From contig NZ_JADGMI010000003.1 in the NCBI RefSeq assembly GCF_015234305.1, forward strand, positions 124,001 through 188,000: a stretch of 64,000 nt of DNA. The letters run 5' to 3'. The position numbers and the translations under genes were made by a program. Of the stretch, positions 1 through 9,495 are shown piece after piece (positions within the stretch are counted from its first letter, which is position 1; the number at the start of each line of letters is the position of its first letter). The notes below the pieces were generated by a model. The model was not told the origin of the DNA, ran no database searches, and saw only the letters and a program-made list of their open reading frames with translations. Source of the stretch: Superficieibacter sp. 1612_C1. Lineage in GTDB: Bacteria; Pseudomonadota; Gammaproteobacteria; Enterobacterales; Enterobacteriaceae.

Positions 1-1073
1 CGTACTGGTGTGAAGATGCATACTACAAACTCACCCTGGCACAGGTCGAAAAACTGGAAGAGGTTACGGCAGAACTGCATCAGCTGTGCCTGAAAGTGGT
101 CGATAAGGTCATCGCCAGCGATGCGCTGATGACCAAATTCCGCATTCCAAAGCATACCTGGAGCTTTGTCCGCCAGTCGTGGCAAACGCATCAGCCGTCG
201 CTTTACTCACGCCTCGATCTGGCGTGGGACGGCACTGGCGAACCCAAACTGCTGGAGAACAACGCCGATACGCCCACCTCGTTATATGAAGCGGCGTTTT
301 TCCAGTGGCTGTGGCTGGAGGACCAGCTTAAGGCGGGTCAATTGCCTGCCGGAAGCGATCAATTCAACAGTCTCCAGGAGAAAGTGATTGAACGTTTTGG
401 CGAACTGCGCGAGCAGCATGGCTTCCAGCTTCTGCATCTGACCTGCTGTCGCGATACGGTTGAAGATCGCGGCACGGTGCAGTATCTCCAGGATTGCGCC
501 GCCGAAGCGGGCGTCGCCACAGAATTCCTCTATATCGAAGATATTGGCCTTGGCGAAAAAGGCCAGTTTAGCGATTTGCAGGATCAGGTCATTGCGAATT
601 TGTTCAAGCTTTACCCGTGGGAATATATGCTGCGCGAGGTCTTCTCCACCAAGCTGGAAGATGCCGGCGTGCGCTGGCTGGAACCCGCGTGGAAAAGCAT
701 TATCTCCAACAAAGCGCTGCTGCCGATGCTGTGGGAGATGTTCCCCGATCACCCGAACCTGCTGCCTGCCTACTTTGCGGAAGACGATCATCCGCCGATG
801 GACAAATTCGTTATTAAGCCGATTTTTTCACGTGAAGGGGCTAACGTTTCGATTGTGGAAAACGGTAAGACCATTGAAGAGGTTGAAGGACCGTATGGCG
901 AAGAAGGGATGATCGTCCAGCAGTTCTGTCCGCTGCCAAAATTTGGTGACAGTTATGTGCTGATCGGCAGCTGGCTGATTAACGACCAGCCTGCGGGGAT
1001 TGGGATTCGCGAGGATCGCGCACTGATTACGCAGGATCTGTCACGGTTCTATCCGCATATTTTTGTGGAGTGA
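1..1073 (+). CDS. ygiC: YgiC, glutathionylspermidine synthase-like ATP-grasp protein (5' end outside window)
   Basis: The reading frame is open from base 3 to the stop at 1071-1073, giving 356 residues. The part outside the window should be about 30 residues, because the remembered E. coli YgiC is 386 aa and aligns without gaps. The family shares the C-terminal ATP-grasp amidase/synthetase fold of glutathionylspermidine synthase, and the exact acid-amine ligase reaction is not established. Visible features include the stretch [20 protein letters not shown], typical of the family, and an acidic, glycine-rich C-terminal half ([21 protein letters not shown]) that fits the ATP-grasp core. It lies upstream of ygiD and zupT as in E. 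coli. Function in the cell is not deduced here. Confidence 0.93.
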   Translation, partial: YWCEDAYYKLTLAQVEKLEEVTAELHQLCLKVVDKVIASDALMTKFRIPKHTWSFVRQSWQTHQPSLYSRLDLAWDGTGEPKLLENNADTPTSLYEAAFFQWLWLEDQLKAGQLPAGSDQFNSLQEKVIERFGELREQHGFQLLHLTCCRDTVEDRGTVQYLQDCAAEAGVATEFLYIEDIGLGEKGQFSDLQDQVIANLFKLYPWEYMLREVFSTKLEDAGVRWLEPAWKSIISNKALLPMLWEMFPDHPNLLPAYFAEDDHPPMDKFVIKPIFSREGANVSIVENGKTIEEVEGPYGEEGMIVQQFCPLPKFGDSYVLIGSWLINDQPAGIGIREDRALITQDLSRFYPHIFVE

Positions 1074-1497
1074 GTCCGGTGGTGGGAGATACATGTGACA
1101 AAGGTGGTCCTTCCGTTCACCTCAATTTCCCGGGATCAACTGAATTACCGCGTCGGTGAACGCGCCAGGGCGGCTCAATCGCCGCCGCCCTGGCGACCCG
1201 GGCTCCCGGCCCGTAAATCGCCGCTTCGCGGTTCCCTCGTCTTATTCCTTCCGGCTTCGGGTCGGGCGCGAGCTTTACATCCTGTAAAGCACACGCCCTC
1301 GACGCGCGTCCATGCGCGTCGCCCCGGCCTACAGGAAACGACTCGGCGATTTACAGCCGGACACAACCCGCGCTGAAAGCCTTGAGACTTATTCTGCTGT
1401 TTTACTCGCTGATGGCATTTTATTAACGATACCAGGACTCCCTTAAGGCAGCGTAGAAGCGCATCTTTTAACTTCAAAGCGACAGCCACAGGCAGCC
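1074..1497. repeat. 424-bp gap between ygiC and ygiD with a GC-rich inverted repeat
   Basis: No convincing gene is present. A perfect 11-bp inverted repeat (CGCCAGGGCGG at 1163-1173, CCGCCCTGGCG at 1185-1195, 11-nt loop) is followed by a GC-rich block to about 1380. Two overlapping reading frames on opposite strands cross this block. They lack good ribosome sites and are Arg/Gly/Pro-rich, which is typical of spurious frames in structured repeat DNA. The hairpin could serve as the terminator of ygiC or be part of a dispersed intergenic repeat. Confidence 0.5.
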
Positions 1498-2325
1498 TTA
1501 AGCACCCACCAGCACCGACAACATACTCAAACTGCCCATCTCAATCCCGTCCACCGGGATGGTCACCGGCTCCTCGCCATCCCATGCGCCCAGAATATAC
1601 AGCAGCGGCAGGAAGTGGTCCGCCGTAGGGTTCGATAACGTGCCGCCCTCGTGATCCAGATAGTTGACCAGCGGGTGATCGTCCGCCGCGCCTTTCCAGG
1701 TCAGATTCGCCTTCACATATTCATTAAAGGATGTCGCCCACGGATACGGGGTGTTGTCACCGTGCCAGCGCACGGTACGCAAGTTGTGCACCACGTTACC
1801 GCTGGCAACTAACATGATGCCTTCGTCACGTAACGCCGCCAGCTTACGGCCAATCTCAAGATGCCAGGCGGCCGGTTTGGTACTGTCCACGCTGAGCTGC
1901 ACCATCGGGATATCCGCCTCAGGATACATCTTGATTAGCACGCCCCACGAGCCGTGGTCAAAACCCCACGCTTCTCGATCCAGCGTAACCGGCACCGGCG
2001 AGAGTAACTCAACCAGACGCTCGGCCAGCGCTGGCGAGCCGGGTGCCGGATAGTGCGTATCGTACAGCGCCTGCGGGAACCCGCCGAAATCATGAATGGT
2101 TTTCGGCGTTTCCATCGCCGTCACGCCCGTGCCGCGCGTGAACCAGTGGGCGGAGATCACGACAATGGCTTTGGGACGCGGTAAGGTTTCACCCAGTTGC
2201 TGCCAGGTACGTGTATAGCGATTATCTTCCAGCACATTCATTGGGCTACCATGACCTAAAAAAAGTGCTGGCATACGGGAACGGGACATGATGATATCCT
2301 TACAAAGAGCATAATTTGATAACAT
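1498..2325 (-). CDS. ygiD: YgiD, DODA-type extradiol dioxygenase
   Basis: 275 aa, closely similar along its full length to remembered E. coli YgiD (271 aa), a member of the class III extradiol ring-cleavage (4,5-DOPA dioxygenase) family. These enzymes open catechol rings with a non-haem metal held by His/Glu residues. The conserved blocks FLGHGSPMNVL near the N terminus, VVISAHWFTRG, FDHGSWGVL and ASGNVVHNLR contain the expected metal-ligand and catalytic histidines. Two starts are possible. ATG at 2325 has AAGGAG nine bases upstream and keeps the KDIIM segment present in E. coli; ATG at 2289 has AAGGAT six bases upstream. I keep the longer one. It is transcribed divergently from zupT. Confidence 0.93.
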   Translation of the reverse strand: MLSNYALCKDIIMSRSRMPALFLGHGSPMNVLEDNRYTRTWQQLGETLPRPKAIVVISAHWFTRGTGVTAMETPKTIHDFGGFPQALYDTHYPAPGSPALAERLVELLSPVPVTLDREAWGFDHGSWGVLIKMYPEADIPMVQLSVDSTKPAAWHLEIGRKLAALRDEGIMLVASGNVVHNLRTVRWHGDNTPYPWATSFNEYVKANLTWKGAADDHPLVNYLDHEGGTLSNPTADHFLPLLYILGAWDGEEPVTIPVDGIEMGSLSMLSVLVGA

Positions 2326-2452
2326 TACACTACGCTCCTTTTACATCTGATGAACTCAGATAACCATGATGATGATCGTCAGAAATTTTGAATGTAAGGA
2401 TTATTAAAGGCCGGGCATACCCTCTCGAACATTATGGAAGATGCCTCTATTA

Positions 2453-2471
2453 TAAATGAGAATCATTATCA
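2453..2471 (+). promoter_or_regulatory. Fur-box-like operator in front of zupT
   Basis: The 19 bp ATAAATGAGAATCATTATC match the classical Fur box consensus at 15 of 19 positions, with the right half perfect. It sits between the divergent ygiD and zupT genes, ending 13 bases before the zupT start and just before its ribosome site. It could repress zupT, ygiD or both in iron-replete cells. This is inference from the sequence only. Confidence 0.55.
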
Positions 2472-2484
2472 AAAGGAGTAGCCA

Positions 2485-3258
2485 ATGTCAGTACCTTTAA
2501 TTCTGACCGTGCTTGCCGGCGCAGCCACCTTTATCGGTGCTATCCTCGGCGTACTGGGCCAGAAGCCTTCCAACCGCTTACTGGCATTTTCGCTCGGCTT
2601 TGCCGCCGGGATCATGCTGCTTATTTCGCTGATGGAAATGCTGCCAGCGGCTCTGGCAACTGAAAATATGCCGCCGGTACTGGGCTACGGCATGTTTATC
2701 GCCGGTTTGCTGGGCTACTACGGGCTGGATCGCCTCCTTCCCCACTCCCATCCACAGGATTTGATGCAGGAGACTGTATTGCCCGCTACGCGTAAAATCC
2801 GCCGCACGGCGATTTTACTGACGCTGGGCATTAGCCTGCACAACTTCCCGGAAGGTATCGCCACCTATGTTACGGCGAGCAACAATCTGGAGCTGGGCTT
2901 TGGCATTGCGCTGGCCGTCGCGCTGCATAATATTCCGGAAGGTCTGGCGGTTGCCGGTCCGGTGTACGCGGCGACAGGTTCGCGGGGGAAAGCCGTTTTC
3001 TGGGCGGGCATTTCGGGTCTCGCAGAAATTCTCGGTGGTGTGCTGGCGTGGCTGATCCTTGGCAGTATGATGTCGCCAATCGTGATGGCGGCGATTATGG
3101 CTGCGGTAGCGGGGATTATGGTGGCGCTGTCGGTGGACGAATTGATGCCGCTGGCGAAGGAAATCGACCCGCATAATAATCCAAGTTATGGCGTGCTGTG
3201 CGGGATGTCAGTGATGGGGTTAAGTCTGGTGCTGCTGCAAACTATTGGATTTGGCTGA
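2485..3258 (+). CDS. zupT: ZupT, ZIP-family divalent metal uptake permease
   Basis: 257 aa inner-membrane transporter of the ZIP family that imports zinc and also iron, cobalt and manganese in E. coli. Eight hydrophobic segments can be traced. The two signature helices carry HNFPEG (about residue 118) and HNIPEG (about residue 154), the metal-binding histidine/glutamate motifs of ZupT. A histidine-containing loop (HSHPQD) lies between segments 3 and 4. The ATG is preceded by AAGGAG at a six-base spacing. The Fur-box-like site just upstream suggests iron-responsive expression. Confidence 0.95.
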   Translation: MSVPLILTVLAGAATFIGAILGVLGQKPSNRLLAFSLGFAAGIMLLISLMEMLPAALATENMPPVLGYGMFIAGLLGYYGLDRLLPHSHPQDLMQETVLPATRKIRRTAILLTLGISLHNFPEGIATYVTASNNLELGFGIALAVALHNIPEGLAVAGPVYAATGSRGKAVFWAGISGLAEILGGVLAWLILGSMMSPIVMAAIMAAVAGIMVALSVDELMPLAKEIDPHNNPSYGVLCGMSVMGLSLVLLQTIGFG

Positions 3259-3292
3259 GGATTTTTATCGCCGGGAAGGTCGTACCTGGTAA

Positions 3293-3372
3293 TGCCGGGC
3301 GGCACTGCGTTTGCCCGGCCTACAACTGCCATGCTTTAACCGTAGGCCCGGTAAGCGAAGCGCCACCGGGCA
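3293..3372. repeat. REP/BIME pair between zupT and ribB
   Basis: Two REP-like units in opposite orientation (TGCCGGGCGGC...GCCCGGCCTAC and GTAGGCCCGGTAAGCG...CACCGGGC) lie in the gap between convergent zupT and ribB. Similar GCCGGGTGGCGGC / GTAGGCC units recur at 5.05, 15.0, 21.9 and 59.1 kb, all in intergenic gaps. They may stabilise mRNA 3' ends. Confidence 0.8.
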
Positions 3373-3384
3373 GGATTGCCGATC

Positions 3385-4038
3385 TTAGCTGGCTTTTTGC
3401 TCGTGTTCCTGACGATACGCCACCAAATCTTCAATGGTGACCACCGCCATATTATGCTCGCGCGCAAATTTGATGCATTCCGGCGCGCGCGCCATTGAAC
3501 CATCATCATTGGTTAACTCGCACAATACGCCTGTCGGCTTAAAGCCCGCCAGGGTGACCAGGTCGATCGTTGCTTCGGTATGACCACCGCGGGTCAGCAC
3601 ACCGCCCGGCTGCGCGCGCAGCGGGAACACATGGCCCGGACGGTTCAGGTCGGAAGGTTTTGCGTTATCGGCAATCGCAGCACGGACGGTGGTTACACGG
3701 TCAGCGGCAGAAACGCCGGTGGTGACGCCTTCAGCGGCTTCAATGGTGACGGTGAAACCGGTGCCGTAGGCGCTGGTGTTGTTTTCGACCATCATTGGCA
3801 GGTCAAGCTGCTGACGACGCTCTTCGGTAATGCACAGGCAAACAATGCCGCTACCGTGACGAATAGTCAGCGCCATCTGTTCGGTGGTCATGGTCTCTGC
3901 CGCGAAGATCATATCACCTTCGTTTTCACGACTTTCGTCGTCCAGCACCATCACACCGCGGCCTTCGCGCAGCGCAGCAACCGCCTGTTCTACACGCTCA
4001 AACGCATTACCAAGGGAAGAAAAAAGAGTCTGATTCAT
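3385..4038 (-). CDS. ribB: 3,4-dihydroxy-2-butanone-4-phosphate synthase
   Basis: 217 aa, the E. coli RibB length. It converts ribulose 5-phosphate to 3,4-dihydroxy-2-butanone 4-phosphate plus formate, the precursor of the xylene ring of riboflavin. Visible signature blocks are [10 protein letters not shown] (Mg2+ and substrate-binding acidic loop), [10 protein letters not shown], the substrate-loop region and [10 protein letters not shown] with GHTEA(T)ID near the catalytic centre. The enzyme is free-standing, with no fused GTP cyclohydrolase II domain, as is usual in enterobacteria. A long leader containing an FMN riboswitch precedes it. Confidence 0.97.
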   Translation of the reverse strand: MNQTLFSSLGNAFERVEQAVAALREGRGVMVLDDESRENEGDMIFAAETMTTEQMALTIRHGSGIVCLCITEERRQQLDLPMMVENNTSAYGTGFTVTIEAAEGVTTGVSAADRVTTVRAAIADNAKPSDLNRPGHVFPLRAQPGGVLTRGGHTEATIDLVTLAGFKPTGVLCELTNDDGSMARAPECIKFAREHNMAVVTIEDLVAYRQEHEQKAS

Positions 4039-4132
4039 GGTAAAAAAAACCTCATTAACATTATGGTTACCAGAATCAGGGCAGTCTTAGGAGTCAAAAA
4101 AATAACGTGCGCAGGCCGGGCCTGTTGGATCG

Positions 4133-4276
4133 TTACTCTCTCCCATCCGGACTTTAACCGTCGGCCCCGGAATTACACCGGATCTGCTGACCTTCCGGCA
4201 AAGCCAGAAGCGCTCGCGGGCTTTCGACAGGAGTCGATTTACCGCCGGTGGGGAATTACACCCCGCCCTGAGAATA
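4133..4276 (-). promoter_or_regulatory. FMN riboswitch (RFN element) of ribB
   Basis: On the minus strand the leader starts with AGGGCGGGGTGTAATTCCCC and CACCGGCGGTAAA, and closes with GATCCGGTGTAATTCCGGGG, CCGACGGTTAAAGTCCGGAT and GGGAGAGAGTAAC. These are the conserved helices and joining segments of the RFN aptamer. Binding of FMN is known to shut off ribB by blocking expression. About 95 bases of leader follow the aptamer before the ribB start, room for an expression platform. Confidence 0.95.
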
Positions 4277-4285
4277 AGCACGGCA

Positions 4286-4314
4286 ACTATAACGCTGTTA
4301 ACCACTTTGGGCAA
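4286..4314 (-). promoter_or_regulatory. Candidate sigma-70 promoter of the ribB leader
   Basis: Minus-strand TTGCCC (4309-4314) and TATAGT (4286-4291) are separated by 17 bp. The predicted transcript would begin just upstream of the FMN aptamer. Confidence 0.6.
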
Positions 4315-4396
4315 TCCATTCACTTCAAACAATTGTTTATAGAGTGGCTTTCTCAAACTACAATAATTGCAGAGCCTATCAGATCAGGAAACGACA

Positions 4397-4699
4397 ATGA
4401 TTGACCCGAAAAAAATTGAACAAATCGCCCGCCAGGTCCACGAATCGATGCCGAAGGGGATCCGGGACTTCGGGGACGATGTAGAGAAGAAAATCCGTCA
4501 GGTGCTTCAGTCGCAGCTGACCCGTCTGGATTTGATCAGTCGTGAAGAGTTTGACGTACAGACGCAGGTACTGCTGCGTACCCGTGAGAAACTGGCGCTG
4601 CTTGAGCAACGTCTGAGTGAGCTGGAGAGCCGTTCGCAGAACGTGTCGACGGAAGTGAAACCGGCTCCGGCGATTCCCCCGGTCGATCCGCAGGAATAA
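4397..4699 (+). CDS. ubiK: UbiK (YqiC), ubiquinone biosynthesis accessory factor
   Basis: 100 aa small acidic coiled-coil protein. Its E. coli homolog binds UbiJ and the aerobic ubiquinone biosynthesis complex and was earlier described as a membrane-fusogenic BMFP protein. The start [16 protein letters not shown] is identical to E. coli. A longer frame begins at 4367, but the ATG at 4397 has an AGGAAA ribosome site and the conserved N terminus. The central region ([16 protein letters not shown]) is a heptad-repeat trimerisation helix, and the end is proline-rich (IPPVDPQE). It is divergent from ribB. Confidence 0.93.
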   Translation: MIDPKKIEQIARQVHESMPKGIRDFGDDVEKKIRQVLQSQLTRLDLISREEFDVQTQVLLRTREKLALLEQRLSELESRSQNVSTEVKPAPAIPPVDPQE

Positions 4700-4711
4700 C
4701 CGCCAAAAAAA

Positions 4712-4740
4712 TGGCCCGCATTTAGCGGGCCATTCTGTTT
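4712..4740 (+). terminator. Rho-independent terminator after ubiK
   Basis: Stem TGGCCCGC / GCGGGCCA with a five-base loop, followed by a T-rich tail. It lies between convergent ubiK and glgS and could also serve glgS, because the minus strand downstream of the hairpin has a T run. Confidence 0.85.
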
Positions 4741-4921
4741 ATTCGCATACCGTTTGGCGCTGATAAAACTCGTAGCGCTGGCAGAACCAGCTACGCTGTT
4801 CTTCATCCATATTGCCGGTGACATTACTGATATCAATCTGGCGTCCTTCCCTTTGCATCCTGGCAAAACTCCGCGCCAGAAAGTCAAAGTTCTGTACCGA
4901 GTACAAGTCCTGTTCGTTCAT
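4739..4921 (-). CDS. glgS: GlgS/ScoR-type surface composition regulator
   Basis: 60 aa from the ATG at 4921. The core [20 protein letters not shown] and WFC.RYEFY matches remembered E. coli GlgS (66 aa). GlgS was first linked to glycogen accumulation and later shown to act as a negative regulator of motility and exopolysaccharide. The frame could extend upstream to 4993, but the extra N terminus has no counterpart in E. coli and the conserved part starts soon after MNEQ. Genome position between ubiK and hldE agrees with E. coli. Confidence 0.82.
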   Translation of the reverse strand: MNEQDLYSVQNFDFLARSFARMQREGRQIDISNVTGNMDEEQRSWFCQRYEFYQRQTVCE

Positions 4922-5044
4922 CTTTCCCGCATCTCCCATGATTTTTTTTAAGCGTAGGTCAAATTTTGAAAGGCGTAGGAGAGAGTGAAACAAAATTGAT
5001 CTGAGTGGGTAAAAAGTGCGCGATTGTTTATGCGGGAAGAAAAT

Positions 5045-5122
5045 GATGCCGGATGGCGCTGCGCTTATCCGGCTTACGTTTAATGCAATCTGTAGCCCCG
5101 GTAAGCGCAGCGCTACCGGGGA
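5045..5122. repeat. REP/BIME pair between glgS and hldE
   Basis: ATGCCGGATGGCGCTGCGCTTATCCGGC and the inverted GCCCCGGTAAGCGCAGCGCTACCGGGG form two facing imperfect palindromes in the gap downstream of hldE. Confidence 0.8.
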
Positions 5123-5129
5123 ATTACGC

Positions 5130-6563
5130 CTACTGGTGGCTGTCTTTCTGGATCTTGCGAATGATATTGGTCGTCGAGCAGCCGTCTTCGAAGTTAAGCA
5201 CCAGCACCTCGCCGCCGTTGGCCCACACCTCTTTGCTGCCAGCGATATCTTCCGGCTTGTAGTCGCCGCCTTTCACCAGCAGATCCGGCAGGATCCCGGC
5301 AATCAGACGCTGCGGCGTGTCCTCTTCAAAAGAAACCACCCAGTCCACCGCTTCCAGCGCGCCCAGCACGATCATCCGCTGTTCCAGCGGGTTGACCGGG
5401 CGCGAGTCGCCCTTCAGCCGTTTAGTAGAGGCGTCGCTATTGACCGCGACAATCAGACGGTCGCCCAGTTTGCGGGCGTTGGCGAGGTAGGAGACGTGAC
5501 CCGCGTGAAGAATATCGAATACGCCGTTGGTCATCACCACTTTCTCGCCGCGCTTGCGCGCCGCCGCGACCGCTTCCTGTAACTCCGCTTCGTCCATCAC
5601 GCCAAAGCCGGTTTCCGAACGACCGCGCACCGCGTTTTCCAGTTCAATAGGCGAAACCGTTGAGGTGCCGAGCTTGCCGACCACCACGCCAGCCGCCGCA
5701 TTGGCGAAGTAGCAGGCCTCTTCCAGCGAATTTCCCGCCGCCAGCGTTGCCGCCAGCACGCCGATCACCGTGTCGCCTGCGCCGGTGACGTCATAAACTT
5801 CCTGCGCCTGGGTCGGCATATGCAGCGGCGCTTTACCCGGTTGCAGCAGCGTCATCCCCTGTTCGGAGCGCGTGACCAGCAGTGCGCTGAGGTCGAAATC
5901 GGCAATAATCTTCATGCCGCGTTCAACCAGTTCCTCTTCGCTCTGGCATTTTCCCGCCACCGCTTCAAACTCGGAAAGGTTCGGCGTCAGCAGCGTCGCG
6001 CCACGGTAGCGCTCAAATTCAGTGCCTTTCGGGTCGATCAGCACCGGAACGTTCGCCTGCCGTGCCAGCGCGATCATTTGCTGGACGCTCGCTAACGCGC
6101 CCTTGGCATAATCAGAGAACACCAGCGCGCCCACATGCTTCAGCGCCTGCTGGATGCGGTCGTGCATTGGCTGCGGATCGACTCCGGCGAAGCCTTCTTC
6201 AAAATCGAGGCGGATCAGCTGCTGATTGCGTGACAGCACGCGCAGTTTGGTGATGGTCGGATGCGTCGGGACAGAAACGAAATCGCACTTCACGTTAACG
6301 TCAGCCAGTGATTTACTCAGCGCACGCGCGGCGTCGTCGATCCCGGTCAGTCCGACCAGCCGTGACGCTGCACCCAGCGAGGCAATGTTCATCGCCACGT
6401 TTGCCGCGCCGCCAGGACGCTCCTCAATGGTATCCACTTTCACGACCGGTACCGGGGCTTCCGGTGAAATACGGCTGGTTGGCCCGTACCAGTAGCGATC
6501 CAGCATCACGTCACCGACCACCATGACATCTGCGCGAGTAAATTCTGGCAGCGTTACTTTCAT
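5130..6563 (-). CDS. hldE: Bifunctional heptose 7-phosphate kinase / heptose 1-phosphate adenylyltransferase
   Basis: 477 aa, the E. coli HldE length. The N-terminal ribokinase-type domain (about 1-318) phosphorylates D-glycero-D-manno-heptose 7-phosphate. Visible here are [11 protein letters not shown] near the N terminus and [11 protein letters not shown] near residue 260, which forms the anion hole with the catalytic Asp. The C-terminal nucleotidyltransferase domain (about 344-477) holds the HxGH motif in [12 protein letters not shown] and makes ADP-heptose for the LPS inner core. It is the last gene of ygiF-glnE-hldE, 52 bp after glnE. Confidence 0.97.
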   Translation of the reverse strand: MKVTLPEFTRADVMVVGDVMLDRYWYGPTSRISPEAPVPVVKVDTIEERPGGAANVAMNIASLGAASRLVGLTGIDDAARALSKSLADVNVKCDFVSVPTHPTITKLRVLSRNQQLIRLDFEEGFAGVDPQPMHDRIQQALKHVGALVFSDYAKGALASVQQMIALARQANVPVLIDPKGTEFERYRGATLLTPNLSEFEAVAGKCQSEEELVERGMKIIADFDLSALLVTRSEQGMTLLQPGKAPLHMPTQAQEVYDVTGAGDTVIGVLAATLAAGNSLEEACYFANAAAGVVVGKLGTSTVSPIELENAVRGRSETGFGVMDEAELQEAVAAARKRGEKVVMTNGVFDILHAGHVSYLANARKLGDRLIVAVNSDASTKRLKGDSRPVNPLEQRMIVLGALEAVDWVVSFEEDTPQRLIAGILPDLLVKGGDYKPEDIAGSKEVWANGGEVLVLNFEDGCSTTNIIRKIQKDSHQ

Positions 6564-6615
6564 TCCTGTCTCCTGAGAGATTCATCAGTCATACGTTTTG
6601 TTGCGCGCGATAATA

Positions 6616-9474
6616 TCACACCTGTTCTGATGTGCACGGCTCCACCAGCCACTTCTGCCAGCTGGCGTTGACCTGAGCACGTTCTGCCATAAAGGCCTCC
6701 GGCGGCAAATGCCCCGCCTGCTCCTGAAGCGCGAGGTGGTGCAGCTCATCGCGCAAGGTGGTGTAGGCCTGGGTCAGCGCCTGCGCTTCCTGTTCATCCA
6801 TAATGTCGTTTTGCGCCAGCAACTCCAGGATGCGCACATTATCTGACCAGCGGGTCAGCTTCGGTTTTTGATGCGCATAGTGCAGCACCAGGTACTGCGC
6901 GATGAACTCAATATCGGTGATGCCGCCCGCGTCGGTTTTGATGTCAAAACGGTCGCGATGCTTATTGCCGAGATGGGCGCGCATTTTCTCGCGCATCTCG
7001 CGCACGTCGGTTTGCAGCTTTTCGCCCTCGCGCGGCGCGCTCAAAATCTCGCGGCGGATGGCGTCAAACTGTTGGTTAAGCTGCGGATCGCCATACACCG
7101 CACGAGCACGGACCAGCGCCTGATGCTCCCACGTCCACGCCTCGTTTTTCTGATAATCGGCAAAGGCTTCGGCGGTAGTCACCAGCATACCTGCCGCGCC
7201 GGAAGGCCGCAGACGCGCATCCACCTCATACAGAATGCCGGAGGAGGTACGGGTACTGAACAGATGCATAATGCGCTGGGCCAGCCGCAGATAGAACTGA
7301 CGACCGTCGATCTCGCGTTCACCGTCGGTCATAACGTCAATCGGGCAATCATGCAGGAAGACCAGGTCGAGATCGGAACTGTAGCCCAGCTCCCAGCCGC
7401 CGAGCTTGCCATAGCCAATAACGGCAAATCCACGACCTTCACGCTCGCGAAGGTGAGCGGGCTGCCCGTAACGGGCGACCATTTGCGTCCACGCCTGCTG
7501 AACCACGGCGTCAATCATTGCCTCCGCCAGCCAGGTTAAGTGATCGCTCACTTTCATCACTGGCAGCGTACCGGCGATGTCCGCCGCCGCGATACGCAGC
7601 AACTGCGCCTGTTTAAACTGACGCAGCGCTTCAAGCTGCTGTTCTTCGTCCTCTTCCGGCACCCGCAACAGGTACTGGCGCAGTTCATCACGATAGGCAT
7701 CGGTCGCGGTAGGCTGATAAAGCGTATTCGGATCGAGGAGTTCATCCAGCAAGAGCGGATAACGAGCCAGCTGGCTGGCCACCATCGGTGAGGCGGCGCA
7801 AAGCGTAATCAGATGTTTGAGCGCGCCGGGAAACTCGCTCAGCAATTCGAGATAGGTGGTGCGGGTGACGATCCCGGTGAGCAGCGGCATTAACCGTGAC
7901 AGTGGGATCGGTGCGTCGTCGCGGGAGCAGACATCGGCCAGCAGATGCGGCATCAGGTGATCCAGCACCTGCCGACCGCGTGGGCCAATGGTACGTTTAT
8001 CCAGCTCCTTGCGAAAATCGGCAATCAGCGCCACCACCCGCTGACGGTCAGCGTCGCTGAGGTGCGCCAGCACTGGCGTAACATCCTCTTCCTGCAACGC
8101 ATCCTGCCACAGTTCGCGCCAGTTTTCCGAAAGCTGTTCTTCCTGAGTGTCGGTATCATCATCGCCGATTAGCTCGTTGAAGACCTGGCGTACGCGGTGC
8201 ATATGCTGTGTCAGCGTCGCTTCCAGCGTTGACCAGTCGGCGAGGCGCATGCCCCACGCCAGCCGCGCGCGGTTGAGATCGTCTCCCGGCAGGGTCTGGG
8301 TCTGTTCATCGTTAATACTTTGCAGCAGGTTTTCCAGCCGACGTAAAAACAGGTACGCCTCGCGTAGCGCCGTGGCATCCTCTTCCGGCAGCAAATGCAA
8401 TGCCGCAATTGCCGACAGCGTCGGCAATAACGAACGCAGCTGCAATGACGGCTCGCGTCCGCCGCGAATTAACTGGAAAACCTGAACGATAAACTCAATT
8501 TCACGAATGCCGCCCGCGCCGAGTTTGATGTTGTCTTTCAGGCCGCGCCGTCTGACTTCACGGGCAATCATGCCCTTCATATTGCGCAAAGACTGAATCA
8601 CGCTGAAGTCAATATAGCGACGGAAGACAAACGGCCTCAGCATGGCGCGCAGTTCGCTGGCGTAAACGCCGTCGTTGTCGCCCATAATGCGGGCCTTGAC
8701 CATCGCATAGCGCTCCCAGTCGCGGCCCTGCTCCTGATAATAATCTTCCAGCGCCGCAAAACTCAGCACCAGCGGGCCGCTGTCGCCAAAGGGCCGCAGA
8801 CGCATGTCCACGCGATAAACAAAGCCGTCCTGGGTGGGCTGATCCAGCGCTTTAATCAGCCGCTGTCCGAGGCGGGTGAAAAACTGCGCGTTATCCAGCT
8901 CACGACGCCCACCCTGGGTCGTCCCCTTCTCCGGCCAGGCAAAAATCAGATCGATGTCTGAAGAGAAGTTCAGCTCACCGCCGCCCAGTTTGCCCATGCC
9001 GAGAATAAGCAGCGGCTGCGCCTCACCACGGGCGTTGCATGGCGTTCCCCACTCCCGGCAGCAGGCCGTATACAGCCAGTCGCGGGCGGCGACAATCAGC
9101 GTTTCCGCCAGCGCGCTGAGCTGCTGGAGGGTCTCCTCCTCGCTCATCAGCATCAGCGCCTGCGCCCACGCAATGCGCACCATAATACGGCGACGGAACA
9201 GGCGCAGCGCGTGCATCAATGCCGCTTCATCGTTCACTGATGCCAGCGCGTCCTGTAACCACTGCGCATAATGCCGCCACTCATCCGCCTGCGGCGGATG
9301 ACTTTCCAGCGCGGTCAGCCATTCCGGATGCGCCACTACGCTTTGCTGAACAAAATCACTGAAAGTAAGCACTAACTGCGCCTGTTCACCGGGTGCCTGA
9401 ACCGGAAAATCGTCCGGCAGGCGCTCAAGCACCGTGTGCCAGTGCTGCTGTAACGCTGAAGAAAGCGGCATCAT
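6616..9474 (-). CDS. glnE: Bifunctional glutamine synthetase adenylyltransferase/deadenylase
   Basis: 952 aa (E. coli 946). It adds AMP to, or removes it from, the GlnA subunits in response to PII and glutamine, and so controls nitrogen assimilation. Two nucleotidyltransferase domains are visible. The N-terminal deadenylylase has [20 protein letters not shown] (about residue 170); the C-terminal adenylyltransferase has [20 protein letters not shown] (about residue 690). Each has the GG-x(9-11)-DxD metal site and is followed by helical regulatory segments. The start MMPLSS matches the E. coli N terminus. ygiF lies 21 bp upstream on the same strand. Confidence 0.97.
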   Translation of the reverse strand: MMPLSSALQQHWHTVLERLPDDFPVQAPGEQAQLVLTFSDFVQQSVVAHPEWLTALESHPPQADEWRHYAQWLQDALASVNDEAALMHALRLFRRRIMVRIAWAQALMLMSEEETLQQLSALAETLIVAARDWLYTACCREWGTPCNARGEAQPLLILGMGKLGGGELNFSSDIDLIFAWPEKGTTQGGRRELDNAQFFTRLGQRLIKALDQPTQDGFVYRVDMRLRPFGDSGPLVLSFAALEDYYQEQGRDWERYAMVKARIMGDNDGVYASELRAMLRPFVFRRYIDFSVIQSLRNMKGMIAREVRRRGLKDNIKLGAGGIREIEFIVQVFQLIRGGREPSLQLRSLLPTLSAIAALHLLPEEDATALREAYLFLRRLENLLQSINDEQTQTLPGDDLNRARLAWGMRLADWSTLEATLTQHMHRVRQVFNELIGDDDTDTQEEQLSENWRELWQDALQEEDVTPVLAHLSDADRQRVVALIADFRKELDKRTIGPRGRQVLDHLMPHLLADVCSRDDAPIPLSRLMPLLTGIVTRTTYLELLSEFPGALKHLITLCAASPMVASQLARYPLLLDELLDPNTLYQPTATDAYRDELRQYLLRVPEEDEEQQLEALRQFKQAQLLRIAAADIAGTLPVMKVSDHLTWLAEAMIDAVVQQAWTQMVARYGQPAHLREREGRGFAVIGYGKLGGWELGYSSDLDLVFLHDCPIDVMTDGEREIDGRQFYLRLAQRIMHLFSTRTSSGILYEVDARLRPSGAAGMLVTTAEAFADYQKNEAWTWEHQALVRARAVYGDPQLNQQFDAIRREILSAPREGEKLQTDVREMREKMRAHLGNKHRDRFDIKTDAGGITDIEFIAQYLVLHYAHQKPKLTRWSDNVRILELLAQNDIMDEQEAQALTQAYTTLRDELHHLALQEQAGHLPPEAFMAERAQVNASWQKWLVEPCTSEQV

Positions 9475-9495
9475 GGAGTCTGTCCTTTGCCTGAA

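Noticed and set aside
1095-1489. Two overlapping ORFs of 93 and 104 codons
   Set aside because: Opposite strands over the same GC-rich inverted-repeat DNA, odd composition, no ribosome sites.
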